Source: Acidimicrobiales bacterium (GTDB taxonomy: Bacteria; Actinomycetota; Acidimicrobiia; Acidimicrobiales; Poriferisodalaceae). From it: DNA of 64,000 nt. The first letter of the stretch is position 1. Each line of letters starts with the position of its first letter. The position numbers were made by a program, and so were the translations under genes. Where the stretch lies: the NCBI GenBank assembly GCA_014239555.1, contig JAAZYR010000002.1:1-64000 (forward strand), read 5' to 3'. The notes below the pieces were generated by a model. It searched no databases, had not been told where the DNA came from, and worked only from the letters and a program-made list of their open reading frames with translations. Shown in pieces: positions 17,914-27,741 of this stretch.

Positions 17914-18867
17914 TTATGCCTTTTTGGGGCGCCACCAAGTTTCGTGGTCGCGATACCAGTGGACAGTCGCTTCGAGCCCTACCAAAAGGTCTACTTCTGG
18001 TTTCCAACCCAATCCGCGCAGGAGGCTCGAATCGACGGAGTAACGGAAATCATGTCCGGGTCGATCGTCGACTCGCACGATTGCGGACTCATCACGGTCA
18101 CAAAGTTCGATGAGCATTTTCGTCAGTTCAAGATTCGTAACTTCATTTCCAGCCCCAATATTGTAAATTTGGCCGACCTGCCCGGCCCGCAAAACATTTT
18201 CGATGGCGTTGCAGTTGTCCTCAACGTGTATCCAATCTCGAACATTGCTCCCGTCGCCATATAGGGGAACTGTCAACCCGTCGAGAAGGTTCGTAATGAA
18301 AAGAGGTATCAATTTTTCCGGGAATTGGAACGGTCCATAATTATTTGAGGAGCGTGTGACCACAACGGGTAGGCCATAGGTCGTGTGGTGAGCTAGGGCG
18401 ATTAGGTCGGAACTGGCTTTCGATGCCGAATAAGGGCTGCTCGGTTCCAAACGGTCGTTTTCGGAGAATGACCCCTGGGTCCGCGAACCATATGTTTCAT
18501 CGGTGGAGATATGGATGAACCGAGATATTCCCAGCTCATTGGCTACGTCACACATGACGTTGGTACCGAGGCAGTTGGTGATGACAAATCGATCGGAGTC
18601 GTTGATTGAACGGTCGACGTGGCTCTCTGCGGCAAAGTGAACGACGGCTTCATGACCGGCCATAGCCGAGGCCACGAGTTCGCGGTCACAGATGTCGCCT
18701 TTGACGAACTGGACGCGAGGGTTTTCGGCGAGATCAGTCAGGGTGTCTTTGCTACCTGCGTAGGTAAGCGAATCGACGATGGTGACTTCATCATCACTGT
18801 TGGCCATCAAAAATCGTACGAAGTTCGAACCGATAAAGCCGGCGCCACCCGTTACAAGGACTTTCAT
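17914..18867 (-). CDS. rmlB: dTDP-glucose 4,6-dehydratase
   Basis: This enzyme converts dTDP-glucose to dTDP-4-keto-6-deoxyglucose with tightly bound NAD+. I start it at the ATG at 18867 (MKVLVTGGAGFIGSNFVR), 7 bp after the rmlC stop, giving 317 residues. Visible are the nucleotide-binding GxxGxxG, HFAAESHVDRSI, THISTDE as ISTDETYG, and the catalytic YSASKA. The longer upstream open frame lies in rmlC and has no family similarity. It forms a tight unit with rmlC and the Wzm/Wzt exporter. Confidence 0.95.
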   Translation of the reverse strand: MKVLVTGGAGFIGSNFVRFLMANSDDEVTIVDSLTYAGSKDTLTDLAENPRVQFVKGDICDRELVASAMAGHEAVVHFAAESHVDRSINDSDRFVITNCLGTNVMCDVANELGISRFIHISTDETYGSRTQGSFSENDRLEPSSPYSASKASSDLIALAHHTTYGLPVVVTRSSNNYGPFQFPEKLIPLFITNLLDGLTVPLYGDGSNVRDWIHVEDNCNAIENVLRAGQVGQIYNIGAGNEVTNLELTKMLIELCDRDESAIVRVDDRPGHDFRYSVDSSLLRGLGWKPEVDLLVGLEATVHWYRDHETWWRPKKA

Positions 18868-18874
18868 GGCACGA

Positions 18875-19429
18875 TCATTTTCGCAGGCCGTAGTGGGGGC
18901 GAACTGCGCCATCAATGTCATTCCGACGCGGGTTTGATTGGTCCCGAGTGGACAAGATCGGTTCTTGCAGACCCCAGTCAGCACCGATTTCGGGGTCGTT
19001 CCATATAACTCCTAGCTCGTCCGCTGGGTTGTAGTAGTTATCGACCAGGTAAGTGATGGTCGCGTCAGTCAGTGTCGCAAAGCCGTGAGCTACTCCCGGC
19101 GGGATGTAGATTCCGCGGTGATCGTTCCCGTCTAAATCAGTGTGTTGAGTGGCGCCCTCGGTCGGCGATCCCGTGCGTAGATCGTGCAGAACTACTCGGA
19201 CGGTCCCAAAGGGCACATACCAATAGTCAGCCTGGTGAAGGTGATAGTGCAGGCCTACGATGCATCCGCTTTGACGGTCTCCTCGGTTGGCTTGGACCAT
19301 TTCTCGTGAACCGCTGGGAATCCATTCGCGTCGATAGGTTTCGACGAAGAAACCGCGCTCGTCGTCGTAGACCTGAGGTGTTACGACATAGACGCCTTCG
19401 ATGTTGTCGGAAGAGACCACTTCAGCCAT
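18875..19429 (-). CDS. rmlC: dTDP-4-dehydrorhamnose 3,5-epimerase
   Basis: A cupin-fold enzyme that epimerises C3 and C5 of dTDP-4-keto-6-deoxyglucose. The 184-residue length is normal. Family markers include YDDERGFFVETYR, the cupin GLHYHLHQADYWYV segment with the catalytic His, RTGSPT, and IYIPPGVAHGFATL. The sequence VQANRGDRQSGCIVGLHYH differs slightly from the common QDNxSxSxKGVLRGLH pattern. This variation is known in some actinobacterial members, which leaves room for a related epimerase of another deoxyhexose. It is the first gene of the rmlC-rmlB-wzm-wzt run. Confidence 0.9.
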   Translation of the reverse strand: MAEVVSSDNIEGVYVVTPQVYDDERGFFVETYRREWIPSGSREMVQANRGDRQSGCIVGLHYHLHQADYWYVPFGTVRVVLHDLRTGSPTEGATQHTDLDGNDHRGIYIPPGVAHGFATLTDATITYLVDNYYNPADELGVIWNDPEIGADWGLQEPILSTRDQSNPRRNDIDGAVRPHYGLRK

Positions 19430-19464
19430 GCAGACCTAGGGTATTGCTTACTTGGCGCCGCTGG

Positions 19465-20301
19465 TCAGCGCGCGTCGAGTCGCAGGTGTTCGACGTCAGC
19501 TACAGAAACCGTTTGCCGGTCGCCGTGGTCAGTTTGAATCACTAGTTGGCCGGTTTCGTTTAGATCAACTGCGCGCCCTTCGAGCGTCGGAGTTCCCTTG
19601 GACTGATCTAGGTGCACTCGCACGCGGCGCCCAACCGTGCTTGAGTGCCGTCGCATTTTTTCGAGCAAAGTTTCGATGCCTGATGGTTGAAGCAGATCTG
19701 AATATTCGTTCTCAAAGTTGTGAAGAATTGTGCGCGCCAGCTTCGGTCGGTCGATGAGCGATCCGGCCAACAAATTCAGGCTCGTTGCAACTAGTTCTAG
19801 TTCGGGAGGCACCCGTTCCCAACCAGTATTTAGCCCCATGCCCACAACCAAAGCTGAAATCTCGCCGTCAACAATCAGAGTTTCAGTCAGGATGCCAGCC
19901 ACCTTGAGATAGCCCAGATCACCAGGTGCGTCATTCGGGCTATCAACCACAAGATCGTTGGGCCATTTAATACCCAGCTCGACTTTTGTAGCTTCGCTCA
20001 CAGCGTTAATGGTGGCGACAGCTAGCGCTGAGGTAACTAGTGAGGCGCTGCGCACCGGGAGAGAATGCGACGGTGGTCGAAGAAGAATGGACATCATTAG
20101 TGATGTTCCTGGTGGAGCTGTCCACACGCGCCCTCTACGACCGCGACCTTGTGTTTGAAGGTCGGCGATCAATACCTCACCTTCCTGTCCCCCATTTCGT
20201 GCGAGTTCCAGCAGCGAAGTATTCGTGGAGGGAATTTCGGGCACCCAGACCACGTTTTGGAAGCGAGTTCCCTCCATCGCGTCGAACTTGTGGCTTTCCA
20301 C
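19465..20301 (-). CDS. birA: Biotin-[acetyl-CoA carboxylase] ligase
   Basis: This enzyme activates biotin with ATP and attaches it to the BCCP lysine. The family motifs are STNTSLLELA, the biotinyl-AMP loop QTQGRGRRGRVW, GIKWPNDL, GLNTGW and a small C-terminal SH3-like domain (GRAVDLNETGQLVIQT). No N-terminal winged helix is present, so it is a class I, non-regulatory ligase. It lies head to head with the biotin carboxylase/BCCP gene (start 20424), its obvious substrate. The drawn start is GTG at 20301; ATG at 20277 is an equally good alternative. Confidence 0.93.
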   Translation of the reverse strand: MESHKFDAMEGTRFQNVVWVPEIPSTNTSLLELARNGGQEGEVLIADLQTQGRGRRGRVWTAPPGTSLMMSILLRPPSHSLPVRSASLVTSALAVATINAVSEATKVELGIKWPNDLVVDSPNDAPGDLGYLKVAGILTETLIVDGEISALVVGMGLNTGWERVPPELELVATSLNLLAGSLIDRPKLARTILHNFENEYSDLLQPSGIETLLEKMRRHSSTVGRRVRVHLDQSKGTPTLEGRAVDLNETGQLVIQTDHGDRQTVSVADVEHLRLDAR

Positions 20302-20423
20302 AAACCTGAGCGTACTTACCTCAAAGTGTTGTTATTTGTGAAAGGAAAACACCTCAGATGGGAAGAAGCACTCGAGTGTGGCACGATTGCAGGTCGTACG
20401 TCCGTGCTCGGAAGGCCGAACCC

Positions 20424-22181
20424 GTGTTCTCGAAGATTCTCATCGCTAATCGTGGAGAAATAGCTGTACGAGTTATTAGGGCTTGTCGCGAGTTAGGTAT
20501 CACCAGCGTGGCCGTGTACAGCGAACTCGATCGCAACGCGTTGCATGTTCGGCTCGCCGACGAGGCATACGCCCTCGGTGGGGAGACCGCGGCAGATTCA
20601 TATTTGAACACGTCAGCCATTCTGGATGCCATCGAGCAATGCGGAGCGGACGCCGTTCACCCCGGCTACGGGTTCTATAGCGAGAACGCGGAATTCGCTC
20701 GAGCTATTACCGAACGAGGTGTGACCTTCATCGGTCCACCGCCCGCCGCGATTGAGGTGATGGGTGACAAGATTTCAGCTCGACTTGCCGCGGAAAAGGT
20801 TGGCGTAGAAGGTGTACCGGGGACCACAGAAATTATTCAGCATCCTGATGAGGTTCGTAGCTTCGGCGCAGAGCATGGTTACCCGGTTGCCATAAAGGCT
20901 GCGTATGGGGGCGGAGGGCGCGGCATGAAGGTCGTGTCATCAGACGAAGAGGTTGATGCGGCACTGGAATCCGCTCAACGAGAAGCGGAAAGTTTTTTTG
21001 GACGGAATGAGTGCTACTTAGAGCGTTATCTGACGTGGCCACGACACATAGAAATGCAGATAATTGCCGATCAACATGGCAACGTCGTTTGGCTTGGGGA
21101 ACGCGACTGTTCTGCGCAACGACGACATCAGAAACTGGTTGAAGAAAGCCCGGCACCCAATTTTCCAGACGAGATTCGCCAAGCGATGGGCGCGGCGGCG
21201 GTGGCTGTTGCCGAAGGTTGCGATTACACCAACGCTGGAACGGTCGAATTTCTCTTCCAAGACGGCGAGTTCTACTACCTAGAGATGAACACAAGGTTGC
21301 AGGTGGAGCACCCTGTCAGCGAGTTGGTATCGGGAATCGATCTGGTTCGGGAGCAAATCCGTGTATCGGCGGGCGAATCGTTGTCGTTTACTCAAGATGA
21401 CGTTGTTTGCGTAGGACACGCTATCGAAGTCAGAATTAACGCGGAAGATCCCGCAGGTGGGCGCTTTCTTCCATCGCCTGGAACTATCACTAGTTTGCAG
21501 TTACCTCAGGGTTTCGGTGTTCGTTGGGATGGCGGGTATGAAGCCGGTGATGTTGTTTCGCAGTTCTACGACAACTTGATTGGCAAGCTCGTCGTGTGGG
21601 GGTCAGATAGGCAAACCGCCATTGACCGAATGCGGAGTGCCCTCGTTGAGTTAGAAATCGGAGGGGTAGCGACTACTGCTAACGCTCATAAGGTCATTCT
21701 GGGTAGCCCCGATTTTCAAGCCGGTGTGCACAGCACAAAATGGGTGGAGGAATCGCTGGACCTCGCAGATGTCTCAGGAAAATCCGACACTGCCGCTGAC
21801 AATGCCGGTGAAGAGGATCTAAGAGTTCGAAAAGATGTGGTTCTTGAGGTGAACGGTAAGCGTTTCGAGGTCGCCGCGTGGGTACCCGAATCTGGAGGCG
21901 TCGCTAGCAGTCAAAAGCCGGCAAAGGCGCGCCGTTCAGGTTCCAGTGGAGGCGGAACCAAATCCGGTTCAGGTCAGGTCACTGTGCCTATGCAGGGAAC
22001 GATCGTGAAGGTCCTTGTTGAGGTGGGTCAAGAAGTAAGCGAAGGCGATGCTGTGGTGGTGTTGGAGGCCATGAAAATGGAGAACAACATCAACGCCGAT
22101 AAGTCAGGAACCATTAGCGAAGTAAGGATTAGTCCAGGCGACACGGTCGGTGCGGGGGACGTTGTTGTTGTCATCGATTGA
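20424..22181 (+). CDS. Acyl-CoA carboxylase alpha chain (biotin carboxylase + BCCP)
   Basis: The 585-residue protein starts at GTG 20424 (VFSKILIANRGEIA) with a GGAAGG site about 8 bp upstream. The ORF extends in frame to an ATG at 20358, but that part has no homologous look. Residues 1-445 are biotin carboxylase with the ATP-grasp loop GGGGRGMK, the ERDCSxQRRxQK signature and EMNTRLQVEHPV. The C-terminal 75 residues are a biotinyl domain with EAMKME (Lys551). In actinobacteria such alpha chains pair with separate carboxyltransferase beta chains to carboxylate acetyl- or propionyl-CoA. No beta chain is in the window. Confidence 0.93.
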   Translation: MFSKILIANRGEIAVRVIRACRELGITSVAVYSELDRNALHVRLADEAYALGGETAADSYLNTSAILDAIEQCGADAVHPGYGFYSENAEFARAITERGVTFIGPPPAAIEVMGDKISARLAAEKVGVEGVPGTTEIIQHPDEVRSFGAEHGYPVAIKAAYGGGGRGMKVVSSDEEVDAALESAQREAESFFGRNECYLERYLTWPRHIEMQIIADQHGNVVWLGERDCSAQRRHQKLVEESPAPNFPDEIRQAMGAAAVAVAEGCDYTNAGTVEFLFQDGEFYYLEMNTRLQVEHPVSELVSGIDLVREQIRVSAGESLSFTQDDVVCVGHAIEVRINAEDPAGGRFLPSPGTITSLQLPQGFGVRWDGGYEAGDVVSQFYDNLIGKLVVWGSDRQTAIDRMRSALVELEIGGVATTANAHKVILGSPDFQAGVHSTKWVEESLDLADVSGKSDTAADNAGEEDLRVRKDVVLEVNGKRFEVAAWVPESGGVASSQKPAKARRSGSSGGGTKSGSGQVTVPMQGTIVKVLVEVGQEVSEGDAVVVLEAMKMENNINADKSGTISEVRISPGDTVGAGDVVVVID

Positions 22182-22259
22182 TGGTGCCGACACACGTGTT
22201 GGCTAAAGCTGCGCCAGACTGGTGAACGTGATTGCAGAAGGCGCGCTGAGGGTTTGTCT

Positions 22260-23120
22260 ATGCGGGGCATGATGCTCGCTGGCGGCGCGGGAACTCGCTT
22301 GTTTCCCTTGAGTCGCGTTTCGAGTAAGCAGTTGCAGCCCGTTTATGACAAGCCAATGATCTATTACCCCTTGGCCACACTGATGAGCGCCGCTATTAGA
22401 GAGATTCACTTGATCAGCACTCCCCACGATCTTCCCGTTTTTCAAGAGGTGCTGGGCGATGGTCATCAGTGGGGAATTGATCTGTCGTACGGAGTGCAAC
22501 CAGAGCCAGGTGGCATCGCACAAGCAGTGGTGATCGGGGAGGACTTTATTCAAGGTGATTCTTTCGTTTTGGTCCTGGGCGACAACATTTTTCATGGCCC
22601 CATCGGGCTGGAAGAAGAAGTCGCGAAGTTCCAAAGTGGTGCGGTTATTTGGGGGTACCCGGTGGACGACCCACAGCGCTATGGGGTAATCGAAATTGAT
22701 GAATCTGGTTCGGTGCTTTCCATTCAAGAGAAACCTGATATCCCGCTTAGTGATCTGGCGGTACCTGGTCTGTACCTTTACGACGGCTCCGCTGTGCTTC
22801 GAGCCAAAAACCTTGAACCAAGCGCCCGAGGTGAATTAGAGATCACTGATCTCAATTTGAGCTTCCTCAATGACGGCCAATTGCGTGCGGTCGAATTAGA
22901 GCGAGACATCACTTGGCTTGATTCAGGCACTCATGAAAGCTTGCTTGACAGTTCTAACTTCATTGCGACAATCGAGAAAAGACAGGGGCACAAGGTCGCG
23001 TGTCTCGAAGAAGTCGCATTCAAAATGGGTTTCGTGTCAGCAGATGATGTGGCGCGAACGATCGGGGCGATGCCCCATTCGCCGTACCGCAGCTATTGCG
23101 AAAGAGCGATTTTGGGGTGA
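22260..23120 (+). CDS. rmlA: Glucose-1-phosphate thymidylyltransferase
   Basis: It makes dTDP-glucose from dTTP and glucose-1-phosphate, the first step of dTDP-rhamnose synthesis. From the ATG at 22260 it has 286 residues, a normal size. The signature is MRGMMLAGGAGTRLFPLS, followed by KQLQPVYDKPMIYYPL, LGDNIFHG, EKP, and GTHESLLD near residue 220. A TTG two codons upstream is in frame, but the GAGGG site fits the ATG better. It is coupled by a GTGA overlap to the YfhO-like gene. Confidence 0.94.
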   Translation: MRGMMLAGGAGTRLFPLSRVSSKQLQPVYDKPMIYYPLATLMSAAIREIHLISTPHDLPVFQEVLGDGHQWGIDLSYGVQPEPGGIAQAVVIGEDFIQGDSFVLVLGDNIFHGPIGLEEEVAKFQSGAVIWGYPVDDPQRYGVIEIDESGSVLSIQEKPDIPLSDLAVPGLYLYDGSAVLRAKNLEPSARGELEITDLNLSFLNDGQLRAVELERDITWLDSGTHESLLDSSNFIATIEKRQGHKVACLEEVAFKMGFVSADDVARTIGAMPHSPYRSYCERAILG

Positions 23121-25873
23121 GGGAACGACAGGTCAGTAGGGCCACTCGTTGGACCCTGGGGATTGTCGCTCTAACCGTGATAATTAGCTTGGGGCTGCCC
23201 TTAACTGGCGCGCGCACATTTCTTCGCTCCGACACCGTGTTGCGTTGGGCACCGTGGAACGAGAGCCAACCAATCGACCTTGAGTTGACATCTATTCCGG
23301 TGGCAGATCCTGTCGATTCTGGATTTCCAGCTCAGGAATTGTTTCATCAAAGACTCCAAGATGGCGATTTCGCAATGTGGAACCCGTTTCCAGCAGGCGG
23401 AACACCACTCGGAGCAGTACCGCATCAGGGCCTTTTCGACCCGCTAAATCTGCCGTTTCTAGTGCTGCCGGATCGAATGGCTCCTGCGTGGGTGAAACTG
23501 GCGGAACTGTCCGTTGCGATAGCCGGAGTCTTCTTGCTTTTACGGAGGCTGGGAGTTTCGCAAGCGGCCGCTCTGGTTTCAGGGTTTATCTACTCATTCA
23601 GCGGGTTTCAAACGGTCTGGTCGAATTGGCCTCAGAGCCATGTCGGGGCCTACTTGCCGTGGCTGTTGTGGGCGGCCGAACGGCTGCTGCGTCGACGCGA
23701 CTTTTCTTCATGCGTGGCCATTTCTTTAGTGACGGCATCGATGTTGTTAGCCGGGTTTCCGGCGCTCACGGCTTGGGCCGTCGGTCTCATGTTGAGCTGG
23801 GTTCTTTTGCGGTCACTCAATCAACCTCGAACCGACCGACGGACAATGCGTCTCATCGGAGCCGCTGGGGGGTCAGTCGCTTTGGGGGCCGGACTGGCTG
23901 CGTGGCAAATTTTCCCTTTCATAAATCAACTAGGGGGAACCGATTTAAGTCACCGTGCCCAAACTTCTGCTGATCATCTGTCCCCGTCGTTGATGGCAAC
24001 GGCTGCAATACCAACGGCCTTTGGTTCCCACGCTCAGGGATTTTTTTACGGCGACCGTAACTACATCGAGACTTGCGCTTTCCTAGGGGCGGGAGCCTTG
24101 GTGCTCGCAGTGGTGGCCGTTTTTTGGCGACCTTCTCCTTCAGTTCCGCGTTCGGCGACAGCCGTCACCAGCAGCTTGTTTGCAGTAACAACGGTCCTCA
24201 TCTTCGCCGGAGGACCGCTCCTCGGTTTTGCCCAAACTTTGCCTGTGTTTGACAGCAATTTTGTCGGACGCATGCGTTCTATTTGGTTGCTGTTACTCGC
24301 AATACTGGTCGGTTTAGGCCTGGAGGCAGCCACTTCGGCTGCGGGGAGTGCAGGGAACCGAAAACGAAGCCGAGTTAATCGCATCAGATTTCTAGGACTG
24401 TGCGCGGTTGTCGCGATCGCTGTCTTCGGTGTCTGGCATGTATTACGACGCGCATCCCAAGAGGGTCACTTATCTGATGTCATCAGCGCTGTCGTTATAG
24501 CGATTGGTGCAGCAGTCGTCGTCATCGGCTGTGTAATGGGAGCTCGCCGGACGCGTTTAAACGATTTTCTACCTGTTGTCGTAGCGGGCGTGGCTGCAAT
24601 TGAAATACTTCTTTTCGTTTCACCGTTTTGGCCTAACGAAGTACCTGAACGTCATTATCCGCAGACACCTGCACACGATTTTCTTGCGACTGAGGCCGTT
24701 GGAGACCGAGTCGCTACTCACGATCTGGCGCTCTACGCGGGCACGACGACTCATTACGGGATTCGAACGGTGACCGGCCACGTCTTCCATCAACCCACCT
24801 GGCGGGATTTGTTGATTGCAGTCGACCCAGAAGCTCTCAATCGTTCCTACACATTTTCTTTTCTGGAATTTCTCGATGTAAGCCGCTTGAGGTCAACGAT
24901 TTTGGATCGAATGGCGGTTAGATGGCTCGTAACTCAAGTCGATTTTCCACTGCCGGGATCTCCCGTTGAACTTTCCCAGGGAAATGCCACAACGCGATCT
25001 CATCCTGGAGATCCTCTCGTGGCGACCGTGAAGTCGCAACCTATTCGAGGGATTGAGATCGAAATAGCGGAAGATCTCGCCACGACCGATCTCGCAGCAC
25101 GACTCAGAGTCGAGATCGTGGGATCTGATGAATTGGTTCGAGTCGGTCGTCGACACGTACGTGGCTTTTTACCGGCCGGCCGCCATTGGATTCCTGTTGC
25201 TGCGGAGGATTTACCTGTTGGGGGTGAAGCATTGGTTCGTATACGTCTCGATGGCGACGATGGAATCATGGCGTTGCGGACAGATCACTCTGGCGCGCCC
25301 GTGCTAAATGGAATGGCACCTTCTGACGACGGTTTGCGTTTGGCCTATGCCGATGACGTGGCTATTTGGGAGAACCTCGATGCTGTGCAACGAATTAGGT
25401 TCGCCTCATTCGAAGTGGTTGTTCGCGATCAAGCTGAACGAATAGCTATTTTGCAGACGCCACTACCTTCTGAGGTAGTGGTCCTCTCAGACCAGTCCAA
25501 CCATGTGACTGATCCTGAAGGCGCCACAGCGGTCATCCACAAGGTGGATGACCGACTCGACAGTGTCAGTGTTTCCCTGACCAGCACCGGACCGGGTTGG
25601 CTGGTGGTAGCTGACGCTATCCAAAGCGATTGGACTGTAACGGTGAATGATGTGGCCGGCAGGCTGATCCACGCAGATCATGCGTTAGTGGCGGTGGCGG
25701 TTCCTGAGGGCTCAAGTGTTGTTGAGCTGGTGTATGAGCCTTCTGGTTTGAGAGCTGGCGTTTCGGTGTCCGCTATATCGCTATTGATTCTTCTGTTCTT
25801 AGTGTGGGGAGCTCGCCGCAGTCGTTTAAAAGATCAATTCTCGTCAAGTAGTTCGGCGTCTGGGTTTGTGTGA
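23117..25873 (+). CDS. YfhO-like polytopic membrane protein
   Basis: The GTG at 23117 overlaps the rmlA stop by 4 bp and gives 918 residues. The first 500 residues contain ten or more hydrophobic segments with long polar loops. Features typical of YfhO/GT-C-like proteins are FLRSDTVLRWAPWN, FPAQELFHQRLQDGD and MWNPFPAGGTPLG near the N-terminus. The C-terminal 350 residues are soluble and beta-rich, with one last membrane segment at about 890-910. YfhO of Bacillus is linked to glycosylation of wall polymers. A GT-C-type glycosyl transfer on the outer face is plausible here given its coupling to rmlA and the GT2 downstream. The 3' end overlaps the convergent GT2 by 40 bp. Confidence 0.8.
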   Translation: MRERQVSRATRWTLGIVALTVIISLGLPLTGARTFLRSDTVLRWAPWNESQPIDLELTSIPVADPVDSGFPAQELFHQRLQDGDFAMWNPFPAGGTPLGAVPHQGLFDPLNLPFLVLPDRMAPAWVKLAELSVAIAGVFLLLRRLGVSQAAALVSGFIYSFSGFQTVWSNWPQSHVGAYLPWLLWAAERLLRRRDFSSCVAISLVTASMLLAGFPALTAWAVGLMLSWVLLRSLNQPRTDRRTMRLIGAAGGSVALGAGLAAWQIFPFINQLGGTDLSHRAQTSADHLSPSLMATAAIPTAFGSHAQGFFYGDRNYIETCAFLGAGALVLAVVAVFWRPSPSVPRSATAVTSSLFAVTTVLIFAGGPLLGFAQTLPVFDSNFVGRMRSIWLLLLAILVGLGLEAATSAAGSAGNRKRSRVNRIRFLGLCAVVAIAVFGVWHVLRRASQEGHLSDVISAVVIAIGAAVVVIGCVMGARRTRLNDFLPVVVAGVAAIEILLFVSPFWPNEVPERHYPQTPAHDFLATEAVGDRVATHDLALYAGTTTHYGIRTVTGHVFHQPTWRDLLIAVDPEALNRSYTFSFLEFLDVSRLRSTILDRMAVRWLVTQVDFPLPGSPVELSQGNATTRSHPGDPLVATVKSQPIRGIEIEIAEDLATTDLAARLRVEIVGSDELVRVGRRHVRGFLPAGRHWIPVAAEDLPVGGEALVRIRLDGDDGIMALRTDHSGAPVLNGMAPSDDGLRLAYADDVAIWENLDAVQRIRFASFEVVVRDQAERIAILQTPLPSEVVVLSDQSNHVTDPEGATAVIHKVDDRLDSVSVSLTSTGPGWLVVADAIQSDWTVTVNDVAGRLIHADHALVAVAVPEGSSVVELVYEPSGLRAGVSVSAISLLILLFLVWGARRSRLKDQFSSSSSASGFV

Positions 25874-26850
25874 GGGGCGATGGTGAGTTCGATGTTCCGA
25901 ACGCGCTGCAGGACTCGCTCACCTATCACTCGGTTAGATCTCAAGAGATCCGCCAGAACCCCCAACATCAACATTTGCATCGCCATTAACAAGCAGACGG
26001 CTCCGACGATGAGCGACTGAATATGGCCCTCTCCGCCGCTTCGAAGGTAAAACCATGCGAAGCGCCCGAAGAGCACTAACCCGGCTATCCCGAATAACGC
26101 GGCGGGGACATTGAAGACTCGTAGAGGTTGGTGCATTGCGTATACCCGCGAGATTGTTCCGGCGGACCTTCGGACATATTGGCGCTTCGAGTTGAAGAGC
26201 CGTGAAGGCCGCGTTGTTGGGTTGACTGTAATGGGTACGTCCGCGACTGCCAGGTCGGAGCGTCCGGCTTGGATCAGGGTTTCAAGAGTGTAAGTAAATT
26301 GGGAAACCACGTTGGCTTGAAGTGCCGCTTCTCTGCTGTACGCACGAAACCCCGAAGTGACGTCAGAAACATCAGTCGCTGAGGCTTGTCGGACAACCCA
26401 AGATCCGAGTCGTTGTAAACATTTTTTTAGAAACGAGAACTCGCTGTGGTTGGCAATATCGCGGGTTCCAATGACCAGGTCTGCGTTTCCTTGGGTGATG
26501 GGCTCAACTAGACGTGGAATGTCCTCCGCCGAATACTGGTTGTCCGCATCAGTGTTGACGATGACATCGGCTCCAAGCTGCAGAGAGGCGTCAAGGCCTG
26601 CCTGGAACGCTACTGCGAGACCCTTATTTTGCGTGAGTTTGACAACGACGTCAGCACCGTGAGCTTTCGCTATTTCTGCGGTCCCGTCAGTCGAACCATC
26701 GTCGACGACTAGCCAGAGGACTTCCTTGAACCCAGGAACAGTCCGCGGTAGATCGGCCAGTGTCTCAGGCAATGCCACCGCTTCGTTGAAACAAGGGATC
26801 TGGATGACCAGTCTCACTTCCCCATTGTGGTGGACGAATGGACTAGACAC
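25834..26850 (-). CDS. Polyprenyl-phosphate glycosyltransferase (GT2, DPM1-like with two membrane helices)
   Basis: This 338-residue GT2 carries LVIQIPCFNEAVALPETL, VVDDGSTDGT, NKGLAVAFQAGLD, VNTDADNQY (the DxD) and IGTRD. Two hydrophobic segments near residues 245-265 and 280-305 anchor it. The pattern matches enzymes that load a sugar on a polyprenyl phosphate, whose product is then used by GT-C enzymes outside. The neighbouring YfhO-like protein is a candidate for that second step (inference). The start is a GTG at 26850; the 3' end overlaps the YfhO gene by 40 bp in convergent orientation. Confidence 0.88.
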   Translation of the reverse strand: MSSPFVHHNGEVRLVIQIPCFNEAVALPETLADLPRTVPGFKEVLWLVVDDGSTDGTAEIAKAHGADVVVKLTQNKGLAVAFQAGLDASLQLGADVIVNTDADNQYSAEDIPRLVEPITQGNADLVIGTRDIANHSEFSFLKKCLQRLGSWVVRQASATDVSDVTSGFRAYSREAALQANVVSQFTYTLETLIQAGRSDLAVADVPITVNPTTRPSRLFNSKRQYVRRSAGTISRVYAMHQPLRVFNVPAALFGIAGLVLFGRFAWFYLRSGGEGHIQSLIVGAVCLLMAMQMLMLGVLADLLRSNRVIGERVLQRVRNIELTIAPHTNPDAELLDEN

Positions 26851-26909
26851 GAGGGCGGGTGATTAATCATCACCAATATTTTTTTGACGTCAGACGCAAG
26901 ACAGGACTT

Positions 26910-27689
26910 ATGAGCGACGAAGCTACCTACAAATTAAACGGCCATATAGCGACGATTACCTATAACCGTCCAGAATCTCTCAACGCGATCAACGGTGCAA
27001 TGCGGGAATGTTTGAACGCGGCATGGTTGGAGTTTTATAACGATCCTGAGGCATGGGTGGCCGTTTTGACTGGCGCTGGGAGAGCTTTCTGCGCAGGCGC
27101 TGATTTACGACCCGGTCAAGGCAACTCGGCAGGTACCTGGTCGGGGAGTTATTTTGAAATTCCCACAATTAACAGCTTCGAGAGCGGTTTGGAGCTTTGG
27201 AAACCGACCATCGCCGCAGTTAACGGTGCTTGCATCGGCTATGGCTTAACCGGAGCTATTGCGACTGATTTTCTTTTAGCTTCAGACCGGGCGGTGTTTG
27301 GCATGCCTGAGGTAAAGGTCGGAGTGCCGACCATTGTTGGGTCGATGCGGATTCCCTCGAAGGTGGCGTGGGCCGATGCGATGGAGATCTTGCTTACCGG
27401 AGACAACATTGACGCGCATCGGGCAGCTGATATTGGGTTGGCATGGAGGGTAGTGCCTCATGATGAACTTCTCGATGAGGCGTACGCGCTAGCTGAACGC
27501 CTCTGTCAGGGGGCGCCATTAGCGGTGCGGGCTGTGAAAGAGGTCGCCACTCGCTCACAGCGAATGGGTTGGAACGAAGCAGTCCGAATGGGCGAAAGTA
27601 TCCGAAGAATCGTCGGAACGAGTGAGGATGCGCTTGAGGGCGTTGAGGCATTTCGCGAGAAGAGGGCGCCTAGTTGGAAGGGGCGTTAG
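26910..27689 (+). CDS. Enoyl-CoA hydratase/isomerase family protein
   Basis: A crotonase-fold protein of 259 residues from the ATG at 26910. An AGGA site lies just upstream; the frame extends upstream to 26859, but that part has no family resemblance. Key motifs are ITYNRPESLNAIN, GAGRAFCAGADL (oxyanion-hole segment), AAVNGACIGYGLTGA and PEVKVGVP. The Glu pair of classic crotonases is not clearly kept: the position after GxVP.. reads GVPTIVGSMRIPSKV. The exact reaction (hydratase, isomerase or other) is therefore open. It stands alone between two minus-strand genes. Confidence 0.88.
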   Translation: MSDEATYKLNGHIATITYNRPESLNAINGAMRECLNAAWLEFYNDPEAWVAVLTGAGRAFCAGADLRPGQGNSAGTWSGSYFEIPTINSFESGLELWKPTIAAVNGACIGYGLTGAIATDFLLASDRAVFGMPEVKVGVPTIVGSMRIPSKVAWADAMEILLTGDNIDAHRAADIGLAWRVVPHDELLDEAYALAERLCQGAPLAVRAVKEVATRSQRMGWNEAVRMGESIRRIVGTSEDALEGVEAFREKRAPSWKGR

Positions 27690-27741
27690 TCGCCTCAGTG
27701 AACGCGTTGCTGATTTCTATTCACGCAATGTGAGCGGTCGC

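Noticed and set aside
20354..20632. Minus-strand open frame at the start of the biotin carboxylase gene
   Set aside because: It is antisense to conserved biotin carboxylase sequence and has no family signature.
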